Assembly (NCBI GenBank): GCA_964035575.1
Contig: OZ037925.1
Span: 62,001 to 126,000 of the forward strand
From: Rhynchopus sp. YZ270_cl-10
Lineage: Eukaryota > Euglenozoa > Diplonemea > Diplonemida > Diplonemidae
Length of the DNA stretch: 64,000 bases
Direction of reading: 5' to 3'
Within the stretch, counting starts at the first letter, position 1. Each line of letters opens with the position of its first letter. The position numbers were made by a program, and so were the translations under genes. The notes under the pieces are model-generated. The model was not told the DNA's origin, searched no databases, and was given only the letters and a program-made list of their open reading frames with translations. Shown here one piece after another: positions 31,401-41,548 of the stretch.

Positions 31401-34400
31401 GCGCAGGACATACTGTACACCTCCTTGAAGGTTTTCTTCACAAAGCCCCTCAACGCTCCTGGGTATACCGCTTCGAGACGCACCTCAATCCCTTCAAACC
31501 GGGTTTTCTGTGTATCATCTACCGCCAAACCTGATGTAGCCAATTCCAAATCGCCTATCTCTCTTCCCCTTAAGGCCTGCAAAATGAACTTCGAAGCGTA
31601 CGGCGGGTTGATGGAGGTGTAAAATTGAGACACCGGGAGAACATGCTCAAAGGAGGCTTGATAGGAAGTTCCTGCAGCAGCGTAAAGCACATTGTTCACT
31701 GCGAAGCTCCCAAAGGAGGAGTTTAATGAGGTCACAACACAGTCAGATACACATTTTACTGCAGTAGGTATTGCAAGCGTGATTTCCACCAGACCAGAGG
31801 CAGGGTGGACACTCAATGCCAGCTCCACCTCAGTGAAGAAGGTCAGCCCTTCCTTCCCTCCTCCGACAGCAGAGGCCAGCTCTGTTGATGGCACCAATAA
31901 GGCAGAAAATTGGTCAGCCGCTTCGTCCGTCAAAATCGGGGCGGTCTGACGGCCATATGTCATTTCTTCCGGCACCCTCAGGGTTCTCCAACCAGCTCTC
32001 ATATCATTCAGCAGCCTAGGGGTTAAGGGAAAGCTATTTCCTTCACCTTCTGAGAAGTAGAGAACTGCGTCAGAGGCGATTGGGGTGGCGGAAAACCCGG
32101 TTGTGGAGATCGGTTTTTGGATGTTTTTGTCGTCACCGAGAAGCTCATTTTTCAGATTCGAGTTGGTCGGTTCGGACAGCACTGCGTCAGCCCCACATCC
32201 ACCACAGGTATAGTTCAACTGCAGTGCGCTCCTGCTTACCGAGGCCTTCCATAGGACGTCTACCCCCTGCGATTCGAAGCTCCCTTCTCTCCGGACCGTT
32301 CCGCCACCAAAGAGCAGGCGTGAGTAAAAATCATATCCTCGATAACCTACAGGAAGGACCGATAAGCTTTCTTCTACCAACACCCCGCCATTTGTTCGGT
32401 CCAGACGGCTTAATACTATAGACGCAGCGCCTTCTTCACCAAAGGTGTTGGTCGCACCGAGGACACCTCTGATTCTGTAGAAGGGTTGAACAGCGGAGGT
32501 TCCTTTGTAGACCTTAACGTTGTCCGCTGTGTTGTCGTAGGCTGAGGTGGTGGTGGTTCCGATGTGAGGGGAGAGGTCGTTAAGTTGTTCGATTGAAGCG
32601 CTGTTTTGCTCGCGTTTAACGGATAGGCTCAGACCAGCTTGCAAAATGAAATCATCTGATGCAATGTTATTCTGTACTGCCGCGACATCAAATTGGATCT
32701 GCATAGAGCTCAATAACACCCCCAATCTTCCGGACGCCTTCTCCGACCGGAATTCCAATGCTCTCGGAGGCTCAGTAGGGGCCAGCCTAGCACTGAAATA
32801 CCCTCCAGTTGACACATCACCGTGCGACGCAGTGAGCAGAACCACGGAGATCTTCCCGGCAACAACGTCGCTGGCAAGCTCTGATAAAGTGTATTCTGTC
32901 GTAATAGTATCGTTTAGATGCAGTGTGGAATATGGCGACCCCTGCTTGATAGTCTGAATGTCAGTGTGAATGTCATCCGCAACGATCACTCCACTAATCG
33001 GAGCTTCCGATGCGGGCCCAGCATGGCGTCCTCGAAGCAGATTCGCAACGACAACATTGTCACGCACCAACACCAAACACGAAAAATTCCTGCTGCACCC
33101 CCCAACCCCATCCAAGCCTTGCAACGTATGCGTCAAATTCCAGGTAACAGACACTGCGTTTTCGGGAAGCCCTGGGGCCGGAGGTTGCGTTGCAGCTACC
33201 GGCGCGACGTTCATCACAAAATACCCCGCCTCAGAGTTCGACGCCATCTGCGCAGAGAACGACGACACACTATAGTCCTCCAACGCCGCGCGCACCCCAT
33301 AGCTGATCTGCTGTTCCGGGGGTCGCTGGAGAAGCGCCTTTCTGCCGATTTTCCCTTCAGCATTTTGAAGCGATTTTTCAAACAGAGAAAACCGAATCAA
33401 CCCACCAACCCTCTGCCACCCACCAAACCCTCCCACAGCAACCGGACGGCCCCCTAGGAGAATCTGCGCTGTCACATCATAGTCAAAAGCACTGCCCGCC
33501 ACACGGTTTGGAGGGAACGTTTGGTTTGCGAAGGGAGAAGCTCGGAAGCCTTCAACCACCCCCCACATGGTGTTCCCATAGGACCGCACCCTGAGCAGCC
33601 CAGCAGCAGGCTGTTCGTATACGAAGTCGACACCTTCCTTTTCATCTGCATCAGAATTCTCCAAGATCACGTCGTCGGTCACATCAGACGCGTAAGGGTA
33701 TAGTTCAGACAGCCTCGACTGTGCCCCTCCATCGCCTCCTATAACGAGAGTAACCTGGCCTCTCATGATCTCAGGACCACTGCTGCGGGCTTGGATGGAG
33801 AGGTATAGTGCACCGTTTTTGAGGTCATTCAGCATTGTATTGGCAATGTCAACGTAGTAGTCGGGCTCTCCGGTTCCGGTAACGTTTTCGCCTAGCCACA
33901 CCCAGCCGTCCCCAAGAACTGCGACAATAGGCGAGGCACTGCCATCCACAAAGGCAGCACCCTTTCTCAGATACGCAAACATCCCCGTCAACGAGGAGGG
34001 CGCGCTGCCCCCGAGGATTTCATAGCGGGCCTTGAGGGTGGTGTTCCCGGGGGTATTGTTGTAGGAGCAGAAGAATTTTATTTCCATGCTTTCGTCGACC
34101 ACCGGGGCTAAGGTGACCGGAGGCACCGCAGGGTACATAGCGTTCTGCAGATACCCTACTACCTGTTGGGTCTGCGCAAAGCTCTGCAGCTCAAAATACC
34201 CTTCCTTCGAGCTGTCCTCCGCTTCACCCTCCGCAAGCGTAATGCCATTCGCGTCCACAACTGTGTAGCGCCCCTCTTTCAGCATAGCGTGCTTGCTGAT
34301 AAACGCCCAGTGGGTGCCTTCTGTCACGCTGTTCGGGTGGGACGTCATATTGAATGTAACTAAAACCTCTGGTGGGTTCGCCTGAGCAGCGTCGGTTACC

Positions 34401-35053
34401 TGCAATTTAAATATTTTTCCTTGAGATGCAGAAAGCAAGGCAGGTTTCACTTTGAACGCGAAACGGAATGGGTTTAGAGAGGACTGGGTTATGCCAGGAA
34501 TAAGCTCTCCCTGGACTGCAAAGAGATCGGTTTCAACTAGAACATTCTCAGAGGGCTCGGTGAGGGGGAGCAGATAGCCGGAGATGAAGCTGCCGTCTGG
34601 GGCAGGGTCCACGTTGTACAGCACCTTTATCTTGAAGGCGCCGGCACGGAGAGTAGCAAGATCCGTTGTCAAATTGAAGTACCGTGTACCTGATTTGTCT
34701 GCATGCAAAGGCAGATCGCTTCCATCTCCAGTATAGCTGTACTCAGCCAAATTCGTCATACTCGAGGTAGGTAGGTTCGGGAGGTACGACTGCCCATCTG
34801 CAGTGTTTTCAATAACAAGGCAACGTGCCGTGGTGTCGCCTTCATTACACCGTGCGTCCACCGGGACGTTGTGCGCCACCGTGACCCGCAGCCCCTCTCC
34901 CTTATCATGCCCGGCGTCGACCCACACCTCGCCGTAGTACTCCACCGACACATCGACACCGGAGGCGGAGTTCGACCTTTGGTTTAGTCTAGCATAGAAC
35001 TGCTCCGCCAGCACAGCCTCAACAAGCAAAGCCACGAAGAACATCACTAACAT
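25443..35053 (-). CDS. Giant type I surface protein with CHRD-like modules, 4 exons
   Basis: Exons 26672-35053, 26382-26486, 25624-26334 and 25443-25529 join in frame (all phase 0) to about 3094 residues. Introns are 185, 47 and 94 bp, donors GTATG, acceptors CACAG. A signal peptide (MLVMFFVALLVEAVLA) starts at 35053; a longer open frame to 35266 is treated as leader. The ~2790-residue ectodomain is a chain of CHRD-like modules. The best signature, FNIHAIKAPTGAIRGQLL, lies near 2245-2262; others lie near 416 (EIMRGQVTL), 1450 (GGEMTGTV) and 2555 (GMVRGTLL). Exon 2 encodes an acidic stretch plus the only strong membrane helix (WFWIIIVVAVLCLVGLGGAV). The ~265-residue tail is Pro/Gly/Ser-rich and ends in a short coiled coil formed across the last splice (AQLDHRSEM|LSHAESENQRLM). 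CHRD domains bind BMP-type ligands in animal chordin; here only an adhesion or binding role can be inferred. Confidence 0.85.
26608..26657 (-). repeat. Dispersed repeat A copy inside an intron
   Basis: This copy sits in the 185-bp intron of the CHRD-protein gene, 14 bases from the donor, and lacks the ACCCACGTAC part of the loop. It accounts for much of why this intron is longer than its 47- and 94-bp neighbours. It points the same way as the host transcript. Confidence 0.8.
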
Positions 35054-35154
35054 ATCATGGGGGGGAGGAGGAAGAGGAAGAGGAGGGGTAGGGAGTAGGA
35101 GGGCCTGTACAGTAGGAGGGGGTATGTGGAGCGGGGAGACGGCGAAAAACCAAA

Positions 35155-35298
35155 AAAAAAAAGGTGGGAATTGGGTATCATGGCTTTGAGAGAATGCGAA
35201 GTGGAGGGAGAGAAGGGAGAGAAGGGAGAGAAGGGAGAGAAGGGGGGGTATAATGAGAGAGGGCAAAAGGTTTTTTTTATCGTGATTTTTTATTTTTT
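35155..35298 (-). repeat. Upstream block shared with the histone-fusion gene
   Basis: Contains GGGAATTGGGTATCATGGC, GCTTTGAGAG, AGTGGAGGG, an AGAAGGGAG tandem run, TATAATGAGAGAGGGCAAAAGG and TTTTTTTTATCGTGATTTT (each trimmed to 20 or fewer bases). The same order is found at 38739-38935, upstream of histone copy A. Here it lies about 100-245 bp 5' of the CHRD gene start. It may be a shared promoter block or simply an old duplication. Confidence 0.6.
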
Positions 35299-35384
35299 TT
35301 TAGACAAACTTTGGTTCAGGCACTCCGCTAGGTACTAAAGTTCTGTTGATTGTCAACAGAACTTTTTGAAAATGGGGAAAAAAA

Positions 35385-36312
35385 CATACTTGGACCGCCC
35401 GAAATATATTTCGGGCGAATTCGGGCGGATTTTTCGGGCGCGGATCCCGAGCGCCCGAAATGTGCCCGAAATATATTTCGGGCGTTTTAAAGGGAATTTA
35501 TACGTAATTCGGGCGAATTCGGGCGCATTTCGGGCGAATTCGGGCACATTTCGGGCGAATTCGGGCGATTTCGGGCAGATTCGGGCGAATTCGGGCGCCC
35601 AACCAGTATCTTATGTGTGCTGGGAAGCATGCTATCTGTGTAAAAATCTAACGCTTTATTTGAAAGATTGGCACAAAATTTGTTCAAATAAAAAAAAAAT
35701 TGAGCAAAAATTCCTAGTAGAACCCAACTTATATGAGTGCAGCTCTGTTAGCAGCCACGTATAAAACCGATTTCCCTAACAATTTACACTAAAATACTAC
35801 TAAAAACGTAAAAAGGCGATTTTTCACGTTTTTGGGCATCTCCTGAGCAACTACAGGCCCGAAACACCCCGAGAATGGGTCAGAACCACCCTGTGACCCG
35901 AAAATTCACAAAAATTCACCCTGAAATACGAAAAAATAGTGAAAACCCGGTTCATACTGTGTTTTGGGTAGGAATAAGCAAATGATAGTCAGAAAACCCG
36001 TGATTTGGTGGTTGATTCTCACGGGCCTCCAAAGTGCACTCAGGTGTACAAAAGTTTTCGATTCTTGCTTATTTTGACAGATTTGGCATCAAATATTTCC
36101 AAATATAAAAAGTTTTTTGCGAAAATTACTAGAACTCTACCTAGTCGGTTTTCACTACGGAAAAAGCGCCCGAATTCGCCCGAAATCTGCATTTCGGGCG
36201 ATTTCGGGCGTTTTCGGGCGACTTCGGGCGCACAAAATCGCCCGAAATCCGCCCCTAATTCGCCCGAAATCGCCCGAAATGCCCGAAATATATTTCGGGC
36301 GGTCCAAGTATG
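35385..36312. mobile_element. Foldback/MITE-like element with perfect 32-bp TIRs
   Basis: Left end 35385-35416 and right end 36281-36312 are exact reverse complements, beginning CATACTTGGACCGCCCGAAA. Internally both ends extend into many TTCGGGCG/CGCCCGAA units (35400-35600 and 36165-36300), so the two sides can fold into a long imperfect hairpin. The ~560-bp middle is AT-rich with no transposase. Flanks are A-rich, so a target duplication cannot be read with confidence. A separate perfect hairpin AGTTCTGTTGA/TCAACAGAACT lies just outside at 35339-35364. Confidence 0.8.
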
Positions 36313-37364
36313 AAAAAAGAAAAAAAAAAAAAGTTCTGCTGAGTGGTTCAGACCCGTTCTACCTGTCAAAAAAGCTCAGGAGAAGAAGATATGGAGAGGT
36401 GAGTGCTCAAACGTCCCAAAAAAGTCAAAATCGGGCGTTGGTAAAAAAAAAAGTTGCGTACCGTGCGCCTGCGGCGCAAGCATGTACCCCACCAACGTGG
36501 ACCATCAACAGAATATTTTCAAAATCGGAAATCCTAGCGGAGAGCCTGCTTTGGTTGTCAAAAAAAAAAAAAATGGCGTCTTTGTTCTATATTTTGCGTC
36601 ATTAGAACAAAACACAAAAATCACACCTAAAAACACAATTCACCGTGAACACTTGGGAAAAGGTAAGGATTCTATACTACGACACAGGGCGGTTGCTCTA
36701 TTGCGAAAAGAGCGAAAAAAAAAGAGTGCAACAAAAACACGCATTCTGTGAAGATAACTCCTCTACTAAACAACACCAAATTAGGCAAAAAATCAGGTGG
36801 GAAAAGAAAAAGAAAAAAAGAAAGGTTTGTAGGATGATCCTAAGCCTTTTTCGTGCTTAGAATCTTAAAAATAAACGAAAAAAGCGTGAACAAAAAAAAA
36901 GGGGGGAAAAACGGACAAATGAAAAGGAAACACAACAGAAGCAAAATCAACAGCGTCGTAGGGACAACATTGTTCTGCAACTTGGCATCGATAAGGCGTG
37001 TCTTGTCAGCAAAGCAAGACCAACTCCGGCCTTTTTTGTGTTTCTTCCCCACCCCTCCCAAAGCAATAAAAACAATAAAAACAAAGGGAGAAACGCCAAC
37101 ACCACCTGGGCGGTGAAGTGCGTCACTGCTGCCAACCTGCTCTAAAAATAGAAATACGGTGTTCAATTCTTCACTTCAAACCCGCAAACCCGCTTCCACA
37201 GCTAGCTTCCACAGCTGGCCAAAGAAGCTCCACACTCATAGGTTCACGTATACCACGCACAGCTTGGAAAAAAACGTAAAGAAAAAGCAAAAACCAACAG
37301 CATCAGTAGGGACAACATTGCCTCTGCATCTCTCTATACGTAGAAACAACAACAACACAACAAC
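36313..37364. other. Spacer 3' of histone-fusion copy A
   Basis: AT-rich, with a CTAAG-family repeat at 36832-36866. From about 36590 on it is the first copy of the segmental duplication. No gene seen. Confidence 0.5.
36832..36866 (-). repeat. Dispersed repeat B copy
   Basis: GATGATCCTAAGCCTTTTTC then GTGCTTAG; the arms CTAAGC/GCTTAG pair perfectly. It lies 3' of histone copy A. Confidence 0.7.
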
Positions 37365-38555
37365 TCACCACATATCGTCCCTGGGGAGCCTAGATTTGAC
37401 CTTCCTTCCAAACTGCGTTGCAGATGAGGCGGTGCGCAGCTCAAACTTCGTTGCCCCTCCTGCCTTGAGCCCTACGTAGAAGGCAAGAAGCTGGTCAAGA
37501 ATGCTGCTAAAGGTTCCAGAGCATGTGACCTGGCGGCACTCTAAGTCGATCATCCATACGTGGACCTCGGAACCCCGTTTCTCGAGCACAGTGTACGCGA
37601 AGTCGCAGTCCACGGAGAGCCACGGCAGGGCACCGATTCTTCTGATCATGGCACCAGTGTGCTCAGAGTAGTTCGCAATCTCCAACATGTCCTCGGTGGA
37701 AGGAACGGCAAGGGCGGCGTCGCTGCAGCCGCTGCAGCGGATCTGCACACCGTTGCTGTGGCGCAGCATGTCCTCGATGTCGGCGGGCAGCTGACGACCG
37801 ATCCACTGCGTGACAGCGGCAATCTCCTCGTCCGTCGCAGGGTCGCGGAAGACAATTTCGTCGCCCTTCCCGCAGGCTGTTGCGGCAGCTTTGATCTTGC
37901 GCAGTGTTTCCCAAAGAGAGTTGGATGTCTCGTGGTTCGTCTCCTCGGCGACCACTACCTTCTTGGGCGGGTCTGCCTTCGCCACGACTTTCTTGGGTGT
38001 GTCTGCCTTCGCCACTACCTTCTTAGGTGTGTCGGCTTTCGCCACTTCTGCCTTCGCCACGGCCTTCTTGGCTGCGTCTGCTTTCGCGTTCTTCTTGTGT
38101 GGTTGCTTGGTTGTGGTCGTTTTGGTTGTTTTGGTTCCTTTAGTCGTTTTGGTGGGCTTGCTTGTCTTCTTTGTGTCGCTCGCAGCTTTCTTTGCGCGCC
38201 TCTTGCGTGTTCCGTCCTGCTCGAGAGCAGCGTGCACACCCCCGCCCACACCTCCGCCCGCAATCGTCACCTTCGACAGCAGGTCACCAAGGTCGTTGTC
38301 CTCACGCACAGCAACGCAGATGTGGCGGGGCTTGATCTGGTGCTGCTTCCTGTTCTTCTTCTTCTTCCCAGACGTCGCTGCTCTCGCCGCCACCCGCAGC
38401 AGCTCGCCTGTGCAGTACTGCAGCACAGAAGTGAGGAACACTGCCGCAGTGGGGCTCACACGCTTTGCGTGCCCCCCTTTCTTCAGCGCACTGCCCACAC
38501 GAGCCACAGGGAAGGTCAGACCAGACATCTCGGACAGAGTTTTCTTTCCTCCCAT
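37365..38555 (-). CDS. Histone H2A - basic linker - SUKH domain fusion, copy A
   Basis: 396 residues, no intron. Residues about 10-115 are a divergent but complete H2A histone fold: GLTFPVARVGSALKKG, TAAVFLTSVLQYCTGELL, KPRHICVAVREDNDL and VTIAGGGV align with H2A helices and the docking region. A Lys-rich insert (SGKKKKNRKQHQI) lengthens the loop before the KPRH segment. Residues about 115-215 are an H1-like basic linker with three KADTPKKVVA-type repeats. Residues about 220-385 match SUKH/SMI1-KNR4: LPADIEDMLRHSNGVQ, PSTEDMLEIANY, then WLSVDCDFAY and VHVWMIDLE with a terminal helix SILDQLLAFYVG. The layout recalls macroH2A, but with SUKH in place of the macro domain. Several acidic-patch positions are changed (Glu to Gln or Arg). 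A chromatin role is inferred from the H2A fold; SUKH is a protein-binding fold. I know of no described H2A-SUKH protein. Confidence 0.85.
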   Translation of the reverse strand: MGGKKTLSEMSGLTFPVARVGSALKKGGHAKRVSPTAAVFLTSVLQYCTGELLRVAARAATSGKKKKNRKQHQIKPRHICVAVREDNDLGDLLSKVTIAGGGVGGGVHAALEQDGTRKRRAKKAASDTKKTSKPTKTTKGTKTTKTTTTKQPHKKNAKADAAKKAVAKAEVAKADTPKKVVAKADTPKKVVAKADPPKKVVVAEETNHETSNSLWETLRKIKAAATACGKGDEIVFRDPATDEEIAAVTQWIGRQLPADIEDMLRHSNGVQIRCSGCSDAALAVPSTEDMLEIANYSEHTGAMIRRIGALPWLSVDCDFAYTVLEKRGSEVHVWMIDLECRQVTCSGTFSSILDQLLAFYVGLKAGGATKFELRTASSATQFGRKVKSRLPRDDMW

Positions 38556-38738
38556 TTTTCTCTTCTTTGTCGTAACCTGCTTGGAACAATCTATGCAACT
38601 TGGTGCAACCTGCTGAGTGAAGTCGTCTATTTATCTATGTGTTTGGAACAAATCTGGGTTCTGGTTTTGGTTAAAGGGGGGAGGAAGTCAAGTTCCGCAA
38701 GTTGTTTTATATTTAAAAAACAAAAACAGTGTCTGGGA

Positions 38739-38935
38739 AATTGGGTATCATGCATGGCTTTGAGAGTTTGCAAAGTGGAGGGGAGGGGGGGGTATAAGAA
38801 AAGTCTATAAGATGACCCTAAGCCTCTCGTGCTTAGTCAGCTTATCATATTCGTTATCGCAGAGCAGCAGCTGCGCTGGCTTCCACAATTAGTATAATGA
38901 GAGAAGGCAAAAGGTTTTTTTTATCGTGATTTTGT
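38739..38935 (-). repeat. Upstream block shared with the CHRD gene
   Basis: Second copy of the block at 35155-35298, here 185-380 bp 5' of histone copy A and interrupted by a repeat B hairpin and ~40 bp of other sequence. Confidence 0.6.
38810..38846 (-). repeat. Dispersed repeat B, best hairpin copy
   Basis: GATGACCCTAAGCCTCTCGT then GCTTAGTCAGCTTATC. The 6-bp arms CTAAGC/GCTTAG around a 7-base loop are perfect. Confidence 0.75.
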
Positions 38936-38940
38936 TTTTT

Positions 38941-38992
38941 TGACAATTTGGTTGTATTAGTGTCAGACACCCCCGGGGATGTGCTCCACTCC
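38941..38992 (-). repeat. Dispersed repeat C copy
   Basis: TTGGTTGTATTAGTGTCAG followed by GGGGATGTGCTCCACT. The same frame of motifs recurs at 53813/55974, 58757, 62651 and 63348. Confidence 0.65.
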
Positions 38993-39465
38993 AAATTTGC
39001 GTCTTTTTTGTTCTCTGTTTTGCGTCTGCGAATTAGAACAAAAAGAATTAAAAAAAATCACACCTAAAACACAATTCGCCGTGAACACCTGGGGGGAAAG
39101 GGAAAGGGTAAGGATCCTGTACCGCAACGAAGAGTTGCAAAAAACGCTGGGAACGTCTGGGAGAACTCCTCCAAACTCCACCAAATTTTCAGGCAAAATC
39201 AGGTGGAAAAAATAAACGAAAAAGCGTGGAAATCAAAAGGGAAAAAAGAAGAAGAAAAATGACAGATAAACGACATCGGAAACACAACAGAAGCAAAATC
39301 AACATTGTCGTAGGGACAACATTGCTCTGCAACTCGACACCAATAGGATCATGGTCTTGCTTTCAGTAAAGCAAGACCAACTCTGGCGTGCCTTTTCAAC
39401 TTACCTTCCTTCACCCCCCCTGTAAGGGCAACCGTAGGTGAAGTAAGGTATAGTATTGAAATCGA

Positions 39466-39660
39466 TGTGGGGGGGGGAAAGGGTCAATTTTACAAAACCA
39501 TATTTTGAGGAAAATTTTAGCCGAAAATGGGCCCCACGTATTAGCAACCGGGCTCATATTTCTCAAAATTTAAGTGGTCAAAAAATTGTCCAATTTTCGA
39601 GATTGACCCCACCACTGCACGGGCGGAGCCCAAAAATGCAAATAAGGACCCTTTTTAATT
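39466..39660 (-). mobile_element. Relic related to the bridge of the 22.5-kb element
   Basis: ATTGACCCCACCACTG and CAAAAATGCAAATA here match, in reverse orientation and with changes, the segment at about 23700-23765. A second GGGTCAATTTT near 39480 gives a weak inverted pair. Only a fragment is visible. Confidence 0.5.
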
Positions 39661-39858
39661 TGTTCTCTTGAAATGTGTAATTTCATGTTTTCGCGAAAAA
39701 AATAACAACTGATCCTACAAGGGTTGAAGGAAGGTGGTTGAAAACAACAATAACAACAAGGACAAGTAATTGCTAAGAAAAAGCGGGGTGTGCTGTGGAA
39801 AACTCCGCGCGATTTTCGAAACCACCGTAGCATCCTGGCGATTTGCTGGAGGTGCTGA

Positions 39859-40047
39859 TGTGCCTGGTGTGATCGATGTGTTGTAGTCTGTGCATTCTGT
39901 GTTCCTTCCGCACTGCTCCAACGACGACGACAATGTGGGGAGCCTGTGGACAAAAACGAGCTGGACCACGCCGAGCCTGCCGAGCGGGCGTCCAACAACG
40001 CTATCGAGCAGATGGTGCTGGACGAAGAGGACAGCCCCCCTTCTTGA
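39859..40047 (+). other. Protein-like open frame with acidic tail
   Basis: One plus-strand frame, open from 39859 to a TGA at 40045-40047, ends in an acidic, natural-looking stretch: EPVDKNELDHAEPAERASNN, then IEQMVLDEEDSPPS. Base composition is coding-like and unlike the AT-rich surroundings. No start codon context or family is recognised. It may be a last exon or a gene fragment within the extra DNA of duplication copy B. Confidence 0.35.
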
Positions 40048-40580
40048 ACGTTTCAGAGGCTGGCGTCCCAGTGGGTCTGGCAGCGTACGAAGAGCGTTAG
40101 CATACCTGCAGAAGAGCAGAATGCTGGGCGTGTTGTAGATTATTTCTACAGGATGGAGTTCCACATCACACCCCGTTTTTTTTCCGATAGCAATTACTTG
40201 TTTTTGTTCCCACCCCTCAAAAAAGCAATAAAGACAATAAAGACAAAGGGAGAAACGCCAACACCTCCGACCTGGTCGGTGAAGTGCCGCTCTGCTCCCA
40301 ACCTGCTCCAGTAATAGAAATGAACCAATAATAGAGTGAACCAATAAAAGAATGAACGGAATTTTCAATTTCCTCACAAACCCGCAAACTCGCAAAGAGA
40401 ATAGGCGACATTTGGTCACTAAAAAAAAACTAAGAATCTCCACTCTGAGGTGCGCGCTTACCACGCACAGCTTGAAAGGTGCAGCAGAAAGGTGCTGCAA
40501 GAAGAAGCAAAAAACCAACAGCGTCGTGCACAACATTGCCTCTCTGCCAAGCTCTACCACCGAGAACCAACACACCCACC

Positions 40581-41548
40581 TCACCACAGATTATCCCTCG
40601 GGAGTCTCGCGCAGACCCTCCTTCTAAACTGCGCTGGAGTTGGGTCGGTGCGCAGCTCAAGCGTCGTTGCCCCTCCTTCCTTGAGCCCTACGTAGAACGC
40701 AAGAAGCTGGTCAAGAATGCTGCTAAAGGTTCCATCGCATGTGACCCGGCGGCACTCAATGTCGATCATCCATACGTAGACCGCGGAACCCCGTTTCTCG
40801 AGCACAGTGTACGCAAAGTCGCAGTCCACGGAGAGCCACGGCAGGGCACCGATTCTTCTGATCATAGAGCCAGTGTAAGAGGAGTAGTTCGCAATCTCCA
40901 ACATCTCCGCCGTTGAAGGAACGGAGCGTGCGGCGTCTCTGCAGCCGCTACAGCGGATCTGCACACCGTTGCTGTGTCGCAGCATGTCCTCGATGTCGGC
41001 GGGCATCTTGTCTCGACCGATCCACTTCTTTACAGCGGCAATCTCCTCGTCCGTCGCGGGGTCACGGAAGACAATTTCGTCGCCCTTCCCGCAGGCTGTT
41101 GCGGCAGCTTTGATCTTGCGCAGTGTGGTCCAGAGAGAGTTGCGTGTTGTGTGGTTCGTCTCCGCCTCTGTCGTTGTGTTGCTCGCAGCGTTCTTTGCGC
41201 GTCTCTTGGGTGTCTTCTCCTCGAGAGCAGCGTGCACACTCTCGCGCACACCTCCGCCCGCAATCGTCACGTTCGACAGCAGCTCACCAAGGTCTTTGTC
41301 CTCACGCACAGCAACGCAGATGTGCGGGGCTTGATCTGGTGCTGCTTCTTCTTCTTCTTCCCAGACATCGCCGCCTTTGCCGACACCCTCAGCAGCTCGC
41401 CTGTGCAGTACTGCAGCACAGAAGTGAGGAACACTGCCGCAGTGGGGCTCACACGCTTTGCGTGCCCCCCTTTCTTCAGCGCACTGCCCACACGAGCCAC
41501 AGGGAAGGTCAGACCAGACATCTCGGACAGAGTTTTCTTTCCTCCCAT
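40581..41548 (-). pseudogene. H2A-SUKH histone fusion, copy B, frameshifted
   Basis: The N-terminal 80 residues are nearly identical to copy A, from the same MGGKKTLSEMSGL start, and the SUKH half is closely similar. Near 41325 one G is missing relative to copy A (GATGTGCGGGG against GATGTGGCGGGG), so the frame shifts just after KQHQIKPR. Without correction the product stops after about 93 residues. The linker is about 80 residues shorter: the KADTP repeats are absent, and NAASNTTTEAETNHTTRN joins the H2A tail to SUKH. If the base loss is an assembly error, copy B would be a short-linker paralogue of about 320 residues. The SUKH reading frame shows mostly conservative changes, which suggests recent selection. 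Confidence 0.75.

Larger units (their letters stand above)
36590..38700. repeat. Segmental duplication, copy A
   Basis: Blocks here match 38995-41690 in the same order. The block around 36593-36680 matches 39005-39115, and 36950-37030 matches 39300-39385. The block 37070-37150 (GGGAGAAACGCCAACACC, GGTGAAGTGC, CCAACCTGCTC) matches 40225-40315. The histone-fusion gene and ~130 bp of its 5' flank match 40581-41680. The 5' flank is nearly identical; the 3' spacers are much more diverged. Confidence 0.85.
38556..39858. other. Spacer between the two histone-fusion loci
   Basis: Contains the near-identical 5' flank (38556-38690), the block shared with the CHRD gene (38739-38935), repeat B (38810-38846), repeat C (38941-38992), the start of duplication copy B, and a relic related to the 22.5-kb element (39466-39660). 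Confidence 0.6.

Noticed and set aside
35054-35266. N-terminal extension of the CHRD protein
   Set aside because: Leu/Pro runs come from the C/T-rich leader; a clear signal peptide starts at 35053.
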